Source: Burkholderia cenocepacia (GTDB lineage: Bacteria; Pseudomonadota; Gammaproteobacteria; Burkholderiales; Burkholderiaceae). Taken from it: a DNA stretch of 64,000 bases. Below are positions 1-7,793 of the stretch, piece by piece (position 1 is the first letter of the stretch; every line of letters begins with the position of its first letter). Where the stretch lies: assembly GCF_900446215.1 (NCBI RefSeq), contig NZ_UAQZ01000004.1:1-64000 (forward strand), written 5' to 3'. Made by a program: the position numbers and the translations under genes. The notes under the pieces are model-generated. The model saw only the letters and a list, made by a program, of their open reading frames with translations, was not told the origin of the DNA and did not search any database.

Positions 1-767
1 CATCGGACGGTAATGCGATCCAAGCAACTGGCATCAAATCGGGCGGCACGTACCGCTTCCTGTTCGACGGTCAACGGTTTGTCACTGACGTTTCGAACAA
101 CCAATCATTTCCGATTGGGACGGTTCTGGACTTCTGGGGCAATCAAGCGGATATCGTGACGAAGTACGGTCCGGGCTGGCAGGTCGCAGACGGATCTAAC
201 GGCACGCCGGATTTGCGCGACCGGATGACGATTGGCGCAGGTCTGAGCTATCAGAAAGGGGCTGTTGGCGGCGCAACGACGGTTGCGCTCGCCGTGGAGA
301 ACCTGCCCGCGCACAGCCACCCTGCATCACAAACGCCCCACACCCATCACTTGGCGTGGGATCACGCGCACGGCGTCAACGACGGCGGACACGCGCACGG
401 CGTTTCTCAGTCTCCGCACGGTCACGGCGTAAACGATCCGGGGCACCAGCACGCATACCACGTAATCGCCCAAAACACAGATTCGGCCGGTTCAAACGCG
501 TTGACGGGTGGAGGCCGAAACACTTCATGGGACGGACAGTTCGACGGCATCACAGACGGGGCAGGTACGGGTATCTGGATTCAGCCGCAATACGCGAACG
601 TATCTATTAACGGATCGGGCGCGAACATCAGCATCCAAAACTTCCACACGGAAATCGATACGTGGGGCGCTAACGCCAACGTCACTGTCGGCAACACTGG
701 AAACGGAACTCCGGTGGGTGTCCTCAACCCGTATGTTGCTTTGTGGAAGATCATTCGGGTGTCCTGA
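1..767 (+). CDS. Phage tail collar/fibre protein, C-terminal part
   Basis: The reading frame is open from the left edge, so the gene starts outside the window; the GTG at 156 is internal. The visible part has a DRMTIGAG turn and then a histidine-rich stretch (HSHP, HTHH, HAHG, HGHG, HQHAYH) of the kind seen in phage tail-collar and receptor-binding tips, where His-x-His pairs bind metal. It ends with NPYVALWKIIRVS, a typical tail-collar C-terminus. The role is host recognition or attachment at the tail tip. The endolysin follows within 30 bases, the usual tail-then-lysis order in a late phage operon. Confidence 0.85.
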   Translation, partial: SDGNAIQATGIKSGGTYRFLFDGQRFVTDVSNNQSFPIGTVLDFWGNQADIVTKYGPGWQVADGSNGTPDLRDRMTIGAGLSYQKGAVGGATTVALAVENLPAHSHPASQTPHTHHLAWDHAHGVNDGGHAHGVSQSPHGHGVNDPGHQHAYHVIAQNTDSAGSNALTGGGRNTSWDGQFDGITDGAGTGIWIQPQYANVSINGSGANISIQNFHTEIDTWGANANVTVGNTGNGTPVGVLNPYVALWKIIRVS

Positions 768-793
768 TTTTTTTAGACTACAAGCGACACGAT

Positions 794-1348
794 ATGGCAT
801 TTCAGTTATCAAGAAAATGGTTGGTAGGTGCGGCGAGCGCAGCAGTGGTTGCGGCAGCGCCCTTTGTCACGGGGTGGGAAGGCTGGCGCAACACGGTCTA
901 CAAGGATCAGGGCGGCGTTTCTACCGTGTGCGCGGGACATACCGACAGGATCGGCACCGAGAATATCACCAAGCAGACCTACACCAACGAGGAATGCGGC
1001 CGGATTCTCATCAAGGATTTGAACAAGGACGAGGCGCAGCTACGAGCCTCGATTGGCTACGACGTGCCGCTTACGCAGGGGCAGGAAGTCATCTTGATCG
1101 ACTTCGTGCACAACCTCGGAATTGGCGCGTTGAATGCCGGATCGTTGCGCCCCCTTCTCTTGCGTGGCGACGTGAACAAGGCATGTGCGAAGATTCTTGA
1201 GTACAAGTACGCGCGCGTGGGTCCGGGCGGTTCGTTGCAGGAAGTGAAGGGATTGCGGTTGCGCCGTGAAGCTGAGAACCGCGTGTGCACAGGTCAGACG
1301 ACGGTAGATCAAGAAGCCGCGCTACGCGGTGTCATTTTAGTTAATTAA
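794..1348 (+). CDS. Prophage SAR endolysin (glycoside hydrolase 24-type lysozyme)
   Basis: A muramidase of about 184 aa cleaving peptidoglycan at host lysis. The catalytic triad has the P1/R21 layout: Glu in GWEG, then 8 residues, Asp in KDQGG, then 5 residues, Thr in STVC. The N-terminus (about residues 8-27) is a weakly hydrophobic, Ala/Gly-rich segment with no signal-peptidase site, which fits a signal-anchor-release domain. Such an enzyme waits in the membrane and needs only a pinholin. I chose the ATG at 794; the frame also extends upstream to 743 without a better start. No obvious holin or spanin gene is beside it. Confidence 0.88.
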   Translation: MAFQLSRKWLVGAASAAVVAAAPFVTGWEGWRNTVYKDQGGVSTVCAGHTDRIGTENITKQTYTNEECGRILIKDLNKDEAQLRASIGYDVPLTQGQEVILIDFVHNLGIGALNAGSLRPLLLRGDVNKACAKILEYKYARVGPGGSLQEVKGLRLRREAENRVCTGQTTVDQEAALRGVILVN

Positions 1349-1361
1349 AGGATTTTCGATT

Positions 1362-1577
1362 ATGGATATCATTCAGGAAGTTAAAGAAGTTGTCTCTGAG
1401 GTTGTCGAGTTCGTTGAGGACTTGCTCCGCGACGATTCAGAGGCAGACGCCCCGGCCGACGTTGCAACGGCTCCCGATGCTTCGGTGTCGGACAGCGCGA
1501 CAGAAGCCGCTACGGCCGCTGTAGACGCGGCTACCGCCGTGGACACAGCACCGGCACAACCCGAAGTGACGCAGTAA
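1362..1577 (+). CDS. Small acidic Ala/Asp/Val-rich prophage protein
   Basis: A 71-residue product starting MDIIQEVKEVVSEV. It has an amphipathic, helix-forming N-terminal third and a low-complexity tail rich in Ala, Asp, Thr and Val. It starts 13 bases after the endolysin stop, with AAGGA upstream, and ends on a strong terminator, so it is the last gene of the late operon. No transmembrane segment is visible, so it is unlikely to be a classical holin. I do not recognise the family. Confidence 0.6.
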   Translation: MDIIQEVKEVVSEVVEFVEDLLRDDSEADAPADVATAPDASVSDSATEAATAAVDAATAVDTAPAQPEVTQ

Positions 1578-1620
1578 AACGAAAGCCCCCGGCCTGTGAA
1601 GGTTCGGGGGCTTTTCGTTT
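1577..1620. terminator. Bidirectional intrinsic terminator ending the late phage operon
   Basis: A long inverted repeat: AAACGAAAGCCCCCG pairs across an 11-base loop with CGGGGGCTTTTCGTTT. The T-rich arm serves the + strand; the A-rich arm could also stop minus-strand transcripts from the toxin/immunity pair. Confidence 0.85.
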
Positions 1621-1661
1621 GGTGAACACGTCAGAGGTTGTCAGTGGCGTGTTGGTCCGCT

Positions 1662-2078
1662 CTATCGATATTCATCGATTTCGACAACGCCTCCAATCGA
1701 TTCCATGAGCGCGCGGATATCGTCCGGCACGTCCGGCACACGCTCCCCGCTCTCGTTGTCCCAATAGCAGCGGATACGGACCCGAGCGCCCGCGCTCTCG
1801 ATAAGCTCGCGTAGGTCCGGGCGCGGCAGAGACAGATGCTTGATGAGGTAGCGCAGATGGGGTTCCAGTTGATCGCTCTCGACAGCGCTCTCACTGCGAA
1901 CCGCCCACACACCCGTACGACGCGTGATCACCCGCGCCTGTCCTGTCGGATCGTTTACCCGGTCCCCTTTGATCACCGCCGTATCGGGCACGACTCGGAA
2001 ATAGTCGGTCCAAAATTCGGGAATGACGCGATCACCGGAAATAGAGAATGACGCATGTGCAAGCTGCTGTTTTTTCAT
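1662..2078 (-). CDS. DUF4279-family protein, probable immunity protein
   Basis: A 138-aa protein with the DUF4279 layout: an N-terminal beta strand ending in SISGD, a central TGVWAVRS strand, a helical ..LEPHLRYLIKHL segment and a C-terminal ..GGVVEIDEY strand. The product is soluble with no signal peptide. It starts 6 bases after the stop of the upstream gene on the same strand, so the two are translationally coupled. That toxin-first, small-cytosolic-partner-second order is the usual effector/immunity arrangement. The family match is from sequence pattern; the immunity role is inferred from context. Confidence 0.68.
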   Translation of the reverse strand: MKKQQLAHASFSISGDRVIPEFWTDYFRVVPDTAVIKGDRVNDPTGQARVITRRTGVWAVRSESAVESDQLEPHLRYLIKHLSLPRPDLRELIESAGARVRIRCYWDNESGERVPDVPDDIRALMESIGGVVEIDEYR

Positions 2079-2084
2079 GGCCCG

Positions 2085-2846
2085 TCAGTCTCCGTAGTTG
2101 TGCATGTTGTCGATCACGACGCCTTGGAATTCAACGTCTCCGTTGTCGTGCCAGAGAACGTTATCGGCCCCTCCCAAGTCATTCGCGTCCTTCATTTGGT
2201 GAATCATGTTGCCGAAGATTTTACGTTGATACCCAAGCATTTTTGCCGCAAAGTTCGGGTTGGTCGTGCTCGCGGCCAGCTCTTGAATGTCACCACTCAA
2301 AGGGCTATCGGCGTAGTCAAACACACTCGCATCACCTAGCGGCGACCCCGACCCAAACGAGTTTGCCAGTTGAGGCGCACCGCCAGCCAGTGCGCCGCCA
2401 GTACCGGCAACGACGCTTTGAAGGTAACTCATAAGTTCACCCGCTGACACGTCGCTTGGTACGGCCCAAGATGGTAGCGGCTTGTCCGCAGGAAGCGCTG
2501 CTACCCCCGGCACACTGGCGAACCTGCTCGCCTTGGGGAATGGTGGAGTTGACGGCCCACCGCCGCCCCCGCCAGCGCCACCACCCACTACAGGAGTGTC
2601 GATCGACACTGATACCCGGCCGTCCTCTATCGCAGCCCTGAGCGCGGCGACAGGATCGCCCGATAGCGACCCGGCAAGCCCCAACTCACGCAGATATCCG
2701 ATTGCGCCGCTCGTAAGTCCCGGATACCTCGGCCAGTGGAGCATTAATTCTGAGACATTCGCGCGCTGTTCCGCAGTTCGAATTGAACCACTGTCGCTAG
2801 ACAGCGTTGCGCGCTTCCCGGAACCTAAATCGATAGTTACGGCCAT
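2085..2846 (-). CDS. Putative polymorphic-toxin-like effector with Gly-rich hinge
   Basis: The start is placed at ATG 2846 (MAVTIDLGSG), nine bases after GGAGAA; an upstream GTG start would add nine residues without a ribosome site. Of about 253 residues, the first 85 are an unrecognised domain. A poly-Gly/Pro linker follows (about residues 88-105), then a variable middle, then a compact C-terminal domain (about the last 60 residues). That domain carries FGNMIHQMKDAN, ADNVLWHDNGDVEFQG and a DNMHNYGD end. A hinge followed by a short charged C-terminal domain with conserved His/Asp is typical of secreted or contact-dependent toxins. The toxin activity is unknown and inferred from architecture and the adjacent DUF4279 gene. 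Confidence 0.6.
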   Translation of the reverse strand: MAVTIDLGSGKRATLSSDSGSIRTAEQRANVSELMLHWPRYPGLTSGAIGYLRELGLAGSLSGDPVAALRAAIEDGRVSVSIDTPVVGGGAGGGGGGPSTPPFPKASRFASVPGVAALPADKPLPSWAVPSDVSAGELMSYLQSVVAGTGGALAGGAPQLANSFGSGSPLGDASVFDYADSPLSGDIQELAASTTNPNFAAKMLGYQRKIFGNMIHQMKDANDLGGADNVLWHDNGDVEFQGVVIDNMHNYGD

Positions 2847-2909
2847 AACCCCAATTCTCCATACGAATCCCAACCACTGTATCGCACTTAATCCGGCATG
2901 TGAAGGTTA

Positions 2910-3704
2910 TTACCACTTTCGGGCATATACAACATCGTTTGATACCTGCCCGCCGAGCTTTACCCCTACTCGCGCGCAATAATCGTATGCGGCATTCGAT
3001 ACTTCGTCCGCATACGCTTGAAATTGCGGAGTTTGGCTCGCTTCTGCCGCTCCGCCTGCCCCGCCTTGTTTCCGATAGTTCGCTATCTGAGCATTAAGCG
3101 CTGTCATTCCATAATCGCGCGCATACCCAACACAGACGTTAGTAATGTCCATTCCGCGCTGCGCGGCCCCCTGCATGTTGGCGCGCATACTGGCATCGAG
3201 CGTATCCGTCATGAGCGCAGGATTGTTGCGCGGATTGACCCCGCCCTTGATCGCGGACAAGTCAGGACCGCCCGTATCTGGAACGCTCACTGTCTGCGAC
3301 GGGGCAATGGATTTGCGTGGAGTGTCCCCCTGCCGCTTCGTGCCGGTCTTGTAAAGCCAGTTGGTGCATTTACGCATAACCGACCATTCGGCTGAACGCG
3401 GGTCTTTCCATGCCTTGCGTCCCTGATTCGAGTATGCGGCCCGCGTCATCAGCGACAACACGACACGTTGCTCTACCACGTCAATCCGGCCTACGTCCTC
3501 AAGCGCGACGGCGAGCGTGATACGGTCGTTTCGCATTTCCGTGATTTGACTTGCCGCTTTCGAATACACGTCGCACATGCTCTCGTCCGTTCCCGGCGGG
3601 AAGCGCATATCTTGGAACATGCCGTAAGCAATCTCGTTATCCGACGGCGCAGCATTTGCGGCACCGAAAGCAAACGCCAATACCGCAACCAGAATCCCTC
3701 TCAT
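2910..3704 (-). CDS. Exported protein of unknown function in prophage
   Basis: The start is set at ATG 3704 (MRGILVAVLAFAFGAANAA), preceded by GGGGAA; the open frame upstream to 3944 lacks signal or ribosome-site logic. The 19-residue N-terminus is a clear Sec signal peptide with an ANA-A cleavage site. The mature part, about 245 aa, has several cysteines (SMCDVY, RKCTNW, NVCVGY, YDYCAR) that could pair in the periplasm. It lies upstream of the toxin-like gene on the same strand with a 63-base gap, so it may belong to the same transcript. I do not recognise the family. Confidence 0.65.
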   Translation of the reverse strand: MRGILVAVLAFAFGAANAAPSDNEIAYGMFQDMRFPPGTDESMCDVYSKAASQITEMRNDRITLAVALEDVGRIDVVEQRVVLSLMTRAAYSNQGRKAWKDPRSAEWSVMRKCTNWLYKTGTKRQGDTPRKSIAPSQTVSVPDTGGPDLSAIKGGVNPRNNPALMTDTLDASMRANMQGAAQRGMDITNVCVGYARDYGMTALNAQIANYRKQGGAGGAAEASQTPQFQAYADEVSNAAYDYCARVGVKLGGQVSNDVVYARKW

Positions 3705-4117
3705 CACATTTCCCCGTTTGGTTTTGATAGGTCGAAATTCCACCATACCGGAATGAAGTTGTACAGCACAAAAAGGTCTGTAAAACCGAGTTATTCGAGA
3801 ATCAATCTGCCCGAAGGGCACACTGCCCCCGCAAGGGGTTACTGCGGTTAAACAGCGATATCGAAAGAGAGGACCAACATAAGAATAGGCCAAAAACTCC
3901 GACAAATCGGCTGCAACGCTAATACGGGCAAGGCTTTGAGGCACATTCAGATACCGGCACCGGATTGCCGGATATCCGGCATTCTGACGACACTTTTTAG
4001 TCTTAAAAATTCACACCCGATGAAATGTCAAGGCCATAGATGCAGATTTGTTTCTGTATCCCGCACAAATTCATCGCTAAGATAGCGGCATCTTAACGAC
4101 ACAAACTTGGTACGTTG
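3705..4117. other. Divergent prophage regulatory region
   Basis: A 413-base gene-free stretch between the exported protein (minus) and the RepL-like gene (plus). It is AT-richer than the flanks. It carries a perfect 16-bp palindrome at 3966-3981 and an AAGAT-N6-ATCTT inverted repeat at 4079-4094 just before the RepL-like start. No further gene is visible. Confidence 0.5.
3966..3981. promoter_or_regulatory. Perfect 16-bp palindrome, candidate phage operator
   Basis: TGCCGGATATCCGGCA reads the same on both strands. The bases just before it (CCGGCACCGGAT) repeat the CCGG core. The position about 137 bases before the RepL-like start and 262 bases before the exported-protein start suits a shared operator. 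The binding protein is unknown. Confidence 0.5.
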
Positions 4118-4609
4118 ATGGTACAAAATGTAGCCCTTCCTAATCCAAATTCGGACGCTCGGGGAAATGTTCAGGGATGGACGCAAGTAGATAAACGCAC
4201 ATGCGTAGAAATCTCGAAACTCGCGATTCAACAACCAAGCGCGATTGCGGTTCTGTTCTTTCTTATGTCGCGCACCAATCGCGGCTCTAACGCAGTGCTC
4301 ATGAGTCACGCTGCGATAGCGCAATGCATGGATATTGCGGAGCGGACGGTGCGTAATGCCATTGATACGCTCAAAGACGCCAAGTTCATCCGGATTTCGA
4401 AGTCGGGTAAATCGAACGTCTACGAGCTAAATAGTCGCACTTCGTGGCAAGGCAAACGCGGCGCACGTCATGCATCGTTCAGTGCGGAAGTTACGGTTAT
4501 TGAGAAGGAACAGAATACCTCTGTTGATAACCTTATCCAAGAGGCGGAAGACTTCCCGCAACTGCCGTTCATGGACGACGAGTCGTGCGCGTTTTCCGCA
4601 ACCAAATAA
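4118..4609 (+). CDS. RepL-like winged-helix replication/regulatory protein
   Basis: The start is ATG 4118 (MVQNVALPNPN). About 163 residues resemble the RepL plasmid/phage replication family. The helical segment SAIAVLFFLMSRTNRGSNAVLMSHAAIAQCM leads into a helix-turn-helix (ERTVRNAIDTLKDAKFIRISKSGKSNVYELN), a winged-helix fold, then W..KRGARHASFSAEV. In RepL proteins this domain binds the origin; in a prophage it may initiate replication or regulate transcription. It is the only gene here pointing rightwards between the toxin module and the integrase and is followed at once by a terminator, so it is a monocistron. Confidence 0.66.
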   Translation: MVQNVALPNPNSDARGNVQGWTQVDKRTCVEISKLAIQQPSAIAVLFFLMSRTNRGSNAVLMSHAAIAQCMDIAERTVRNAIDTLKDAKFIRISKSGKSNVYELNSRTSWQGKRGARHASFSAEVTVIEKEQNTSVDNLIQEAEDFPQLPFMDDESCAFSATK

Positions 4610-4610
4610 C

Positions 4611-4638
4611 GAGGCCCGCCCTTGAGCGGGCCTTTTTT
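4611..4638 (+). terminator. Intrinsic terminator after RepL-like gene
   Basis: GGCCCGC-CCTTGA-GCGGGCC followed by TTTTTT, directly behind the stop codon. Confidence 0.88.
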
Positions 4639-4733
4639 ACGGAAGCGCAACGTTACTCAATCGCGCTTCAATATCTGCTGTGTATCCGTGGCAGTTCTTC
4701 CGGATAATCTTGATGCTTGTTCCGGTCAAGTTT
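4637..4733 (-). pseudogene. Degenerate C-terminal fragment of a second tyrosine integrase
   Basis: Read on the minus strand, this segment gives LAANLTGTSIKIIRKNCHG and ends LSNVALP-stop. It lines up with the C-terminus of the neighbouring integrase (LDVARYTGTSVKIIEQNYGH ... INRVAIL-stop). The position of the catalytic Tyr (EQNYGH) reads Cys (RKNCHG), and a stop codon occurs just upstream, so it cannot be active. It is most simply the footprint of another integrase or a decayed duplication. Confidence 0.72.
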
Positions 4734-4843
4734 GCAGCAAGGGTATTTTACAGACTTAATAGTTCTTCTTGCGACAACAGGGGAGTGTTATTCTTCGCGC
4801 ATTCGAAGCCCAACTATCCGGACAGGAACCCGAACGTCACCAC

Positions 4844-5791
4844 TCAGAGAATCGCAACTCTGTTGATTCTGTCCGCCCCCTCTTTAGTCAGATGCCCGTA
4901 GTTCTGTTCAATGATCTTTACCGATGTTCCCGTATATCGGGCCACATCAAGAATCGGGATTCCTTGTGTCAAAGCTTCAGATATGAACGAGTGACGCGCG
5001 AAGTACAGCGTAGCTGTCGGCATTTTCGCTTTATCGCGCGCCGTAACAAAGCGACTATGCCAAGTGTCAACTGTCCATCGCTTATGCGAATTGGTGAGAA
5101 ACAGAGGCGCGTTAGGCGCTCTATCGTTTACAAGCGCATCGAACAACTCGCGCGCCTTATCTGACACTCGAATAAAGCGCGGCCCCGTCTTACCAGATAG
5201 TAATAGTTCCCCACTATTCGCGTCGTAGTTAGATACATTGGCCTTAGCCAGTTCGCCGGGACGACAACCGAGCAAGAACAGCGCGGTGGCAAACTGTTTC
5301 AGGTCGTCAGACATAGATGCGAGTAGCGTATTGCGCTGATCCGCGTTCAACCATCCCTGTCTCCGCTGCGCCACTTTTGCGAAATACTTAACGTCTTTCA
5401 GCTCGTTACGCACATGGCTTATCTTGGTCGCGTTGAGTGCCGCTTTAAGAGATTTCAGGTTTCGATTGATGGAGTCCTTAGCCTTGCGCTTGTCCTCCGC
5501 CCCGCTCAATTGAGCATTACGCCACGTCGTTACGTCTGACTCCCTAAGCGAGGTCAGCTTGATACGTCCGAACGGCTTCCCAAAGACAAGGCGTTCAAAT
5601 CGATTGGAAGCGTCATAGGCCGTTTTATCGCCCTTACTTGCCCTTCGCTCGATCACGTAAGCCCGACAGGCATCCTCCACCGTTATGGGCTTAGTGGGAT
5701 CGCTTTTGCGTTCCTGCTCGCCACTGATAACGTTGTCAGCCCATTTCCCGATCAGCTTAAGGGCTTCCTCAAATTCGGGGTGTCCATCTAA
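4844..5791 (-). pseudogene. Prophage tyrosine integrase, C-terminal part (split by IS)
   Basis: This holds the core-binding and catalytic domains of a phage-type tyrosine recombinase: the first Arg box (LGCRPGELAKANVSNYD), the box II motif ARHSFISEAL, and the nucleophile Tyr in IIEQNYGHL. The frame is open through 5791, where an insertion sequence begins, so no native start codon remains; the internal GTG at 5680 is not the real start. Appending the fragment at 6706-6888 restores one frame of about 380 codons. The enzyme would integrate and excise the prophage; as it stands it is broken. Confidence 0.9.
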
Positions 5792-6705
5792 GAGACGGTT
5801 TCAAAAAGGCCCGGTGGGGCTGTTAACTTGCGCGGCGAGCTGTTAACCTCAGGCATCGGAACAACTGAGACCGAGGAGATGGCCAAGCCGATCATTGACG
5901 ACGAACTGTGGACATTGATCGAGCCGTTATTGCCGCCACCCAAGCCGCGGCGCGAGAAAAACCCAGGCCGCCTGCCTGTTTCGAATCGCGCCGCGCTGAC
6001 CGGCATCCTGTTCGTTCTCAAGACCGGACTGCGCTGGCGCGACCTGCCCGCCGAGATGGGCTGCGGCTCGGGCGTGACTTGCTGGCGACGGCTACGCGAT
6101 TGGCAGGCTGCGGGCGTATGGGATCGCCTGCACGAATTGCTGCTTGCGAAGCTGCGAGCAGCAGACCAAATCGATTTCTCGCGAGCCGCAGTCGATTCCT
6201 CATCGATTCGCGCCGTTGGGGCGGGCCAAAAACTGGGCCAAACCCCACCGATCGCGCGCGACCAGGTTCTAAGCACCACATCGTCACCGACGCCAATGGC
6301 ACGCCGCTCGCGGCGATCCTGACCGGCGCGAACGTTCACGATGTCACGCAGCTGCTGCCGCTGATCGATGCGATTCCGCCAATTCGTGGGTTGCGCGGCC
6401 ACCCACTGCAGAGACCGCGCGTGGTCTACGCCGATCGCGGTTACGACTCTGAGCGGCATCGACGCGCGTTGCGCGATCGCGGTATCGAGCCGGTTATCGC
6501 CAAGCGCCGCACCGAACATGGCAGCGGCCTTGGAAAATATCGCTGGGTCGTTGAACGCACGCATGCCTGGCTGCATCACTTCCGTCGTCTCCGCATTCGT
6601 TTCGAGCGCCGTGCAGACATTCACGGCGCGTTCCTCAAACTCGGTTGCTGCCTGATCTGCTGGAATACCCTTCGGCGGGCCGACCAGTCTTTATGAAACC
6701 GTCTC
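5792..6705 (+). mobile_element. IS5-family insertion sequence (IS427 group, IS402-like)
   Basis: A 914-bp element bounded by inverted repeats starting GAGACGGTTTCA at each end, with a further AAAG match after one mismatch. The flanking target repeat is TAA (5789-5791 and 6706-6708), or CTAA if the last C is counted outside; CTAA fits the YTAR target preference of this group. It carries one transposase split by a -1 frameshift. It has inserted into the prophage integrase gene. Confidence 0.92.
5879..6696 (+). CDS. IS5-family transposase (programmed -1 frameshift)
   Basis: The first frame starts at ATG 5879 (MAKPIIDDELWTLIEPLLPPPKPRR) and covers the N-terminal helix-turn-helix region (LTGILFVLKTGLRWRDLPAEMG) up to RAVGAGQK. 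The second frame continues from about 6230 as KTGPNPTDRARPGSKHHIVTD and runs to 6696. The switch falls on a CCAAAAAC run, a -1 slippery site. DDE residues are the Asp in AAVDSSSIR, the Asp in YADRGYD and the Glu in KYRWVVERTHAWL. Both frames look intact, so the element may still be mobile. Confidence 0.88.
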
Positions 6706-6888
6706 TAAGGTTGTGTGGTGATATCGCTTATCGAGATACAGCCGTCCGACCCATGTTCCGGGGCCTAACGTGGACGTTCTATAGCCAAGGTGTAATCCGC
6801 GTCGAATGCTATGCCAATACGGCTCATTCTGATGCGCAAGCTTGACGCGAGCAGTACGTGACTGGATGCTTGGTTTTGACGCTGCCAC
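6706..6888 (-). pseudogene. Prophage tyrosine integrase, N-terminal part (split by IS)
   Basis: This is the start of the same integrase: GTG 6888 (MAASKPSIQSRTARVKLAHQ), with GGGGGA five bases upstream. The SRTAR..KL..EPYWH..RGLHLGYR pattern is the standard N-terminal SAM-like/arm-binding start of phage integrases. The frame runs to TTL and then enters the insertion sequence, hitting a stop at 6691. Without the element and one target copy it joins exactly to DGHPEFEEALKLIGKW in the downstream piece. Confidence 0.9.
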
Positions 6889-6926
6889 GGTTCCCCCGAT
6901 GATGAGCAATAGTCATCATCTTACCG

Positions 6927-6951
6927 CACCGCGTAACTTCCGCGTAACTTC
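6927..6951. repeat. Tandem direct repeat next to integrase start
   Basis: CCGCGTAACTT occurs twice head to tail right before the integrase 5' end, and CTTCCGCG recurs at about 6965. Short direct repeats beside int are typical arm-type integrase binding sites. The function is inferred. Confidence 0.45.
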
Positions 6952-6975
6952 CACTTTTTTAGACCACTTCCGCGA

Positions 6976-6999
6976 AAACCCCGCCAGAGGCGGAGGTCT
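6976..6999 (-). terminator. Hairpin terminator reading toward the integrase
   Basis: On the minus strand CCGCC-TCT-GGCGG is followed by GGTTTT; outer AGACC/GGTCT arms extend the pairing. It would isolate int from transcripts entering from the host side. Confidence 0.5.
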
Positions 7000-7288
7000 G
7001 TAAATTTACCTTATAAATCAAGGTCTTAAAAAGAGCAAAACCGGGATAGGAATGTTCCTATGAGACTTTCGATTTGCCCGGCGTGGGCGATTGGGGACGC
7101 GAAGACATCATGAATTCAATCGAAACGTTCAGGAATGTAGGAGTTGTGTGGATGGTGCGTGACGGGAGTTTACCGCTAATCTGGAAACGTCACGCGACTG
7201 CCGCCGCCCGCCCGGCTATACTGGGCTCACCGGGTGACGCGCATCACGCCCCGCCTGCCCTGCATCGACCTGCACACGGAGAAAGCGA

Positions 7289-7750
7289 ATGAGCACGACT
7301 GTCGCGCAAATTCTCAAGGCCAAGCCGGATTCGGGCCGCACCATCTACACCGTCACGAAGAGCGACTTCGTCTACGACGCCATCAAGCTGATGGCCGAAA
7401 AGGGCATTGGCGCGCTGCTGGTCGTCGACGGCGACGACATCGCGGGCATCGTCACCGAGCGCGACTACGCGCGCAAGGTCGTCCTGCAGGACCGCTCGTC
7501 GAAAGCCACCCGCGTCGAGGAAATCATGACGGCAAAGGTGCGCTACGTCGAACCGTCACAATCCACCGACGAGTGCATGGCGCTGATGACCGAGCACCGG
7601 ATGCGCCACCTGCCCGTGCTCGACGGCGGCAAGCTGGTCGGTCTCATCTCGATCGGCGACCTCGTGAAGAGCGTGATCGCCGATCAGCAGTTCACGATCA
7701 GCCAGCTCGAACACTATATCCACGGCACGCCCACCGTCACGTCCGCCTGA
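7289..7750 (+). CDS. CBS-domain protein
   Basis: A 153-aa cytosolic protein made of two CBS domains. CBS1 is about residues 10-65 (TVTKSDFVYDAIKLMAEKGIGALLVVDGDDIAGIVTERDY). CBS2 is about residues 78-135 (EEIMTAKVRYVEPSQSTDECMALMTEHRMRHLPVLDGGKLVGLISIGDLVK). Paired CBS domains bind adenine nucleotides such as AMP, ATP or NAD and act as energy sensors. No enzyme domain is attached, so it may regulate a partner or act as a stress protein. GGAGAAAG precedes the ATG. It is the first gene clearly in host base composition. Confidence 0.9.
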   Translation: MSTTVAQILKAKPDSGRTIYTVTKSDFVYDAIKLMAEKGIGALLVVDGDDIAGIVTERDYARKVVLQDRSSKATRVEEIMTAKVRYVEPSQSTDECMALMTEHRMRHLPVLDGGKLVGLISIGDLVKSVIADQQFTISQLEHYIHGTPTVTSA

Positions 7751-7764
7751 TCCGGCCCAGCAAA

Positions 7765-7793
7765 AAAGGCCCAAACGCGTCAGCGTCTGGGCG
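7765..7793 (-). terminator. Intrinsic terminator for the DUF4148 gene
   Basis: On the minus strand GCCCAGACGC-TGAC-GCGTTTGGGC (one mismatch) is followed by CTTTTTTG. It lies beyond the end of the DUF4148 gene and close to the convergent CBS gene. Confidence 0.75.

Larger units (their letters stand above)
6889..7288. other. Prophage right junction and CBS-gene upstream region
   Basis: No convincing gene is present in this 400-base stretch. From left to right it holds a tandem repeat of CCGCGTAACTT (from 6927), a minus-strand terminator-like hairpin (6976-6999), an ATAGGAA-TG-TTCCTAT inverted repeat (7046-7061) and a TATACT -10-like element near 7217. GC rises to the host level after about 7070, so the prophage edge probably lies between 6950 and 7100. 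No tRNA gene is present. Confidence 0.5.

Noticed and set aside
1362..1577. Small acidic protein as a holin
   Set aside because: It has no hydrophobic transmembrane segment.
6889..7100. tRNA gene as prophage attachment site
   Set aside because: No cloverleaf-like sequence or CCA-end block is present near the integrase.
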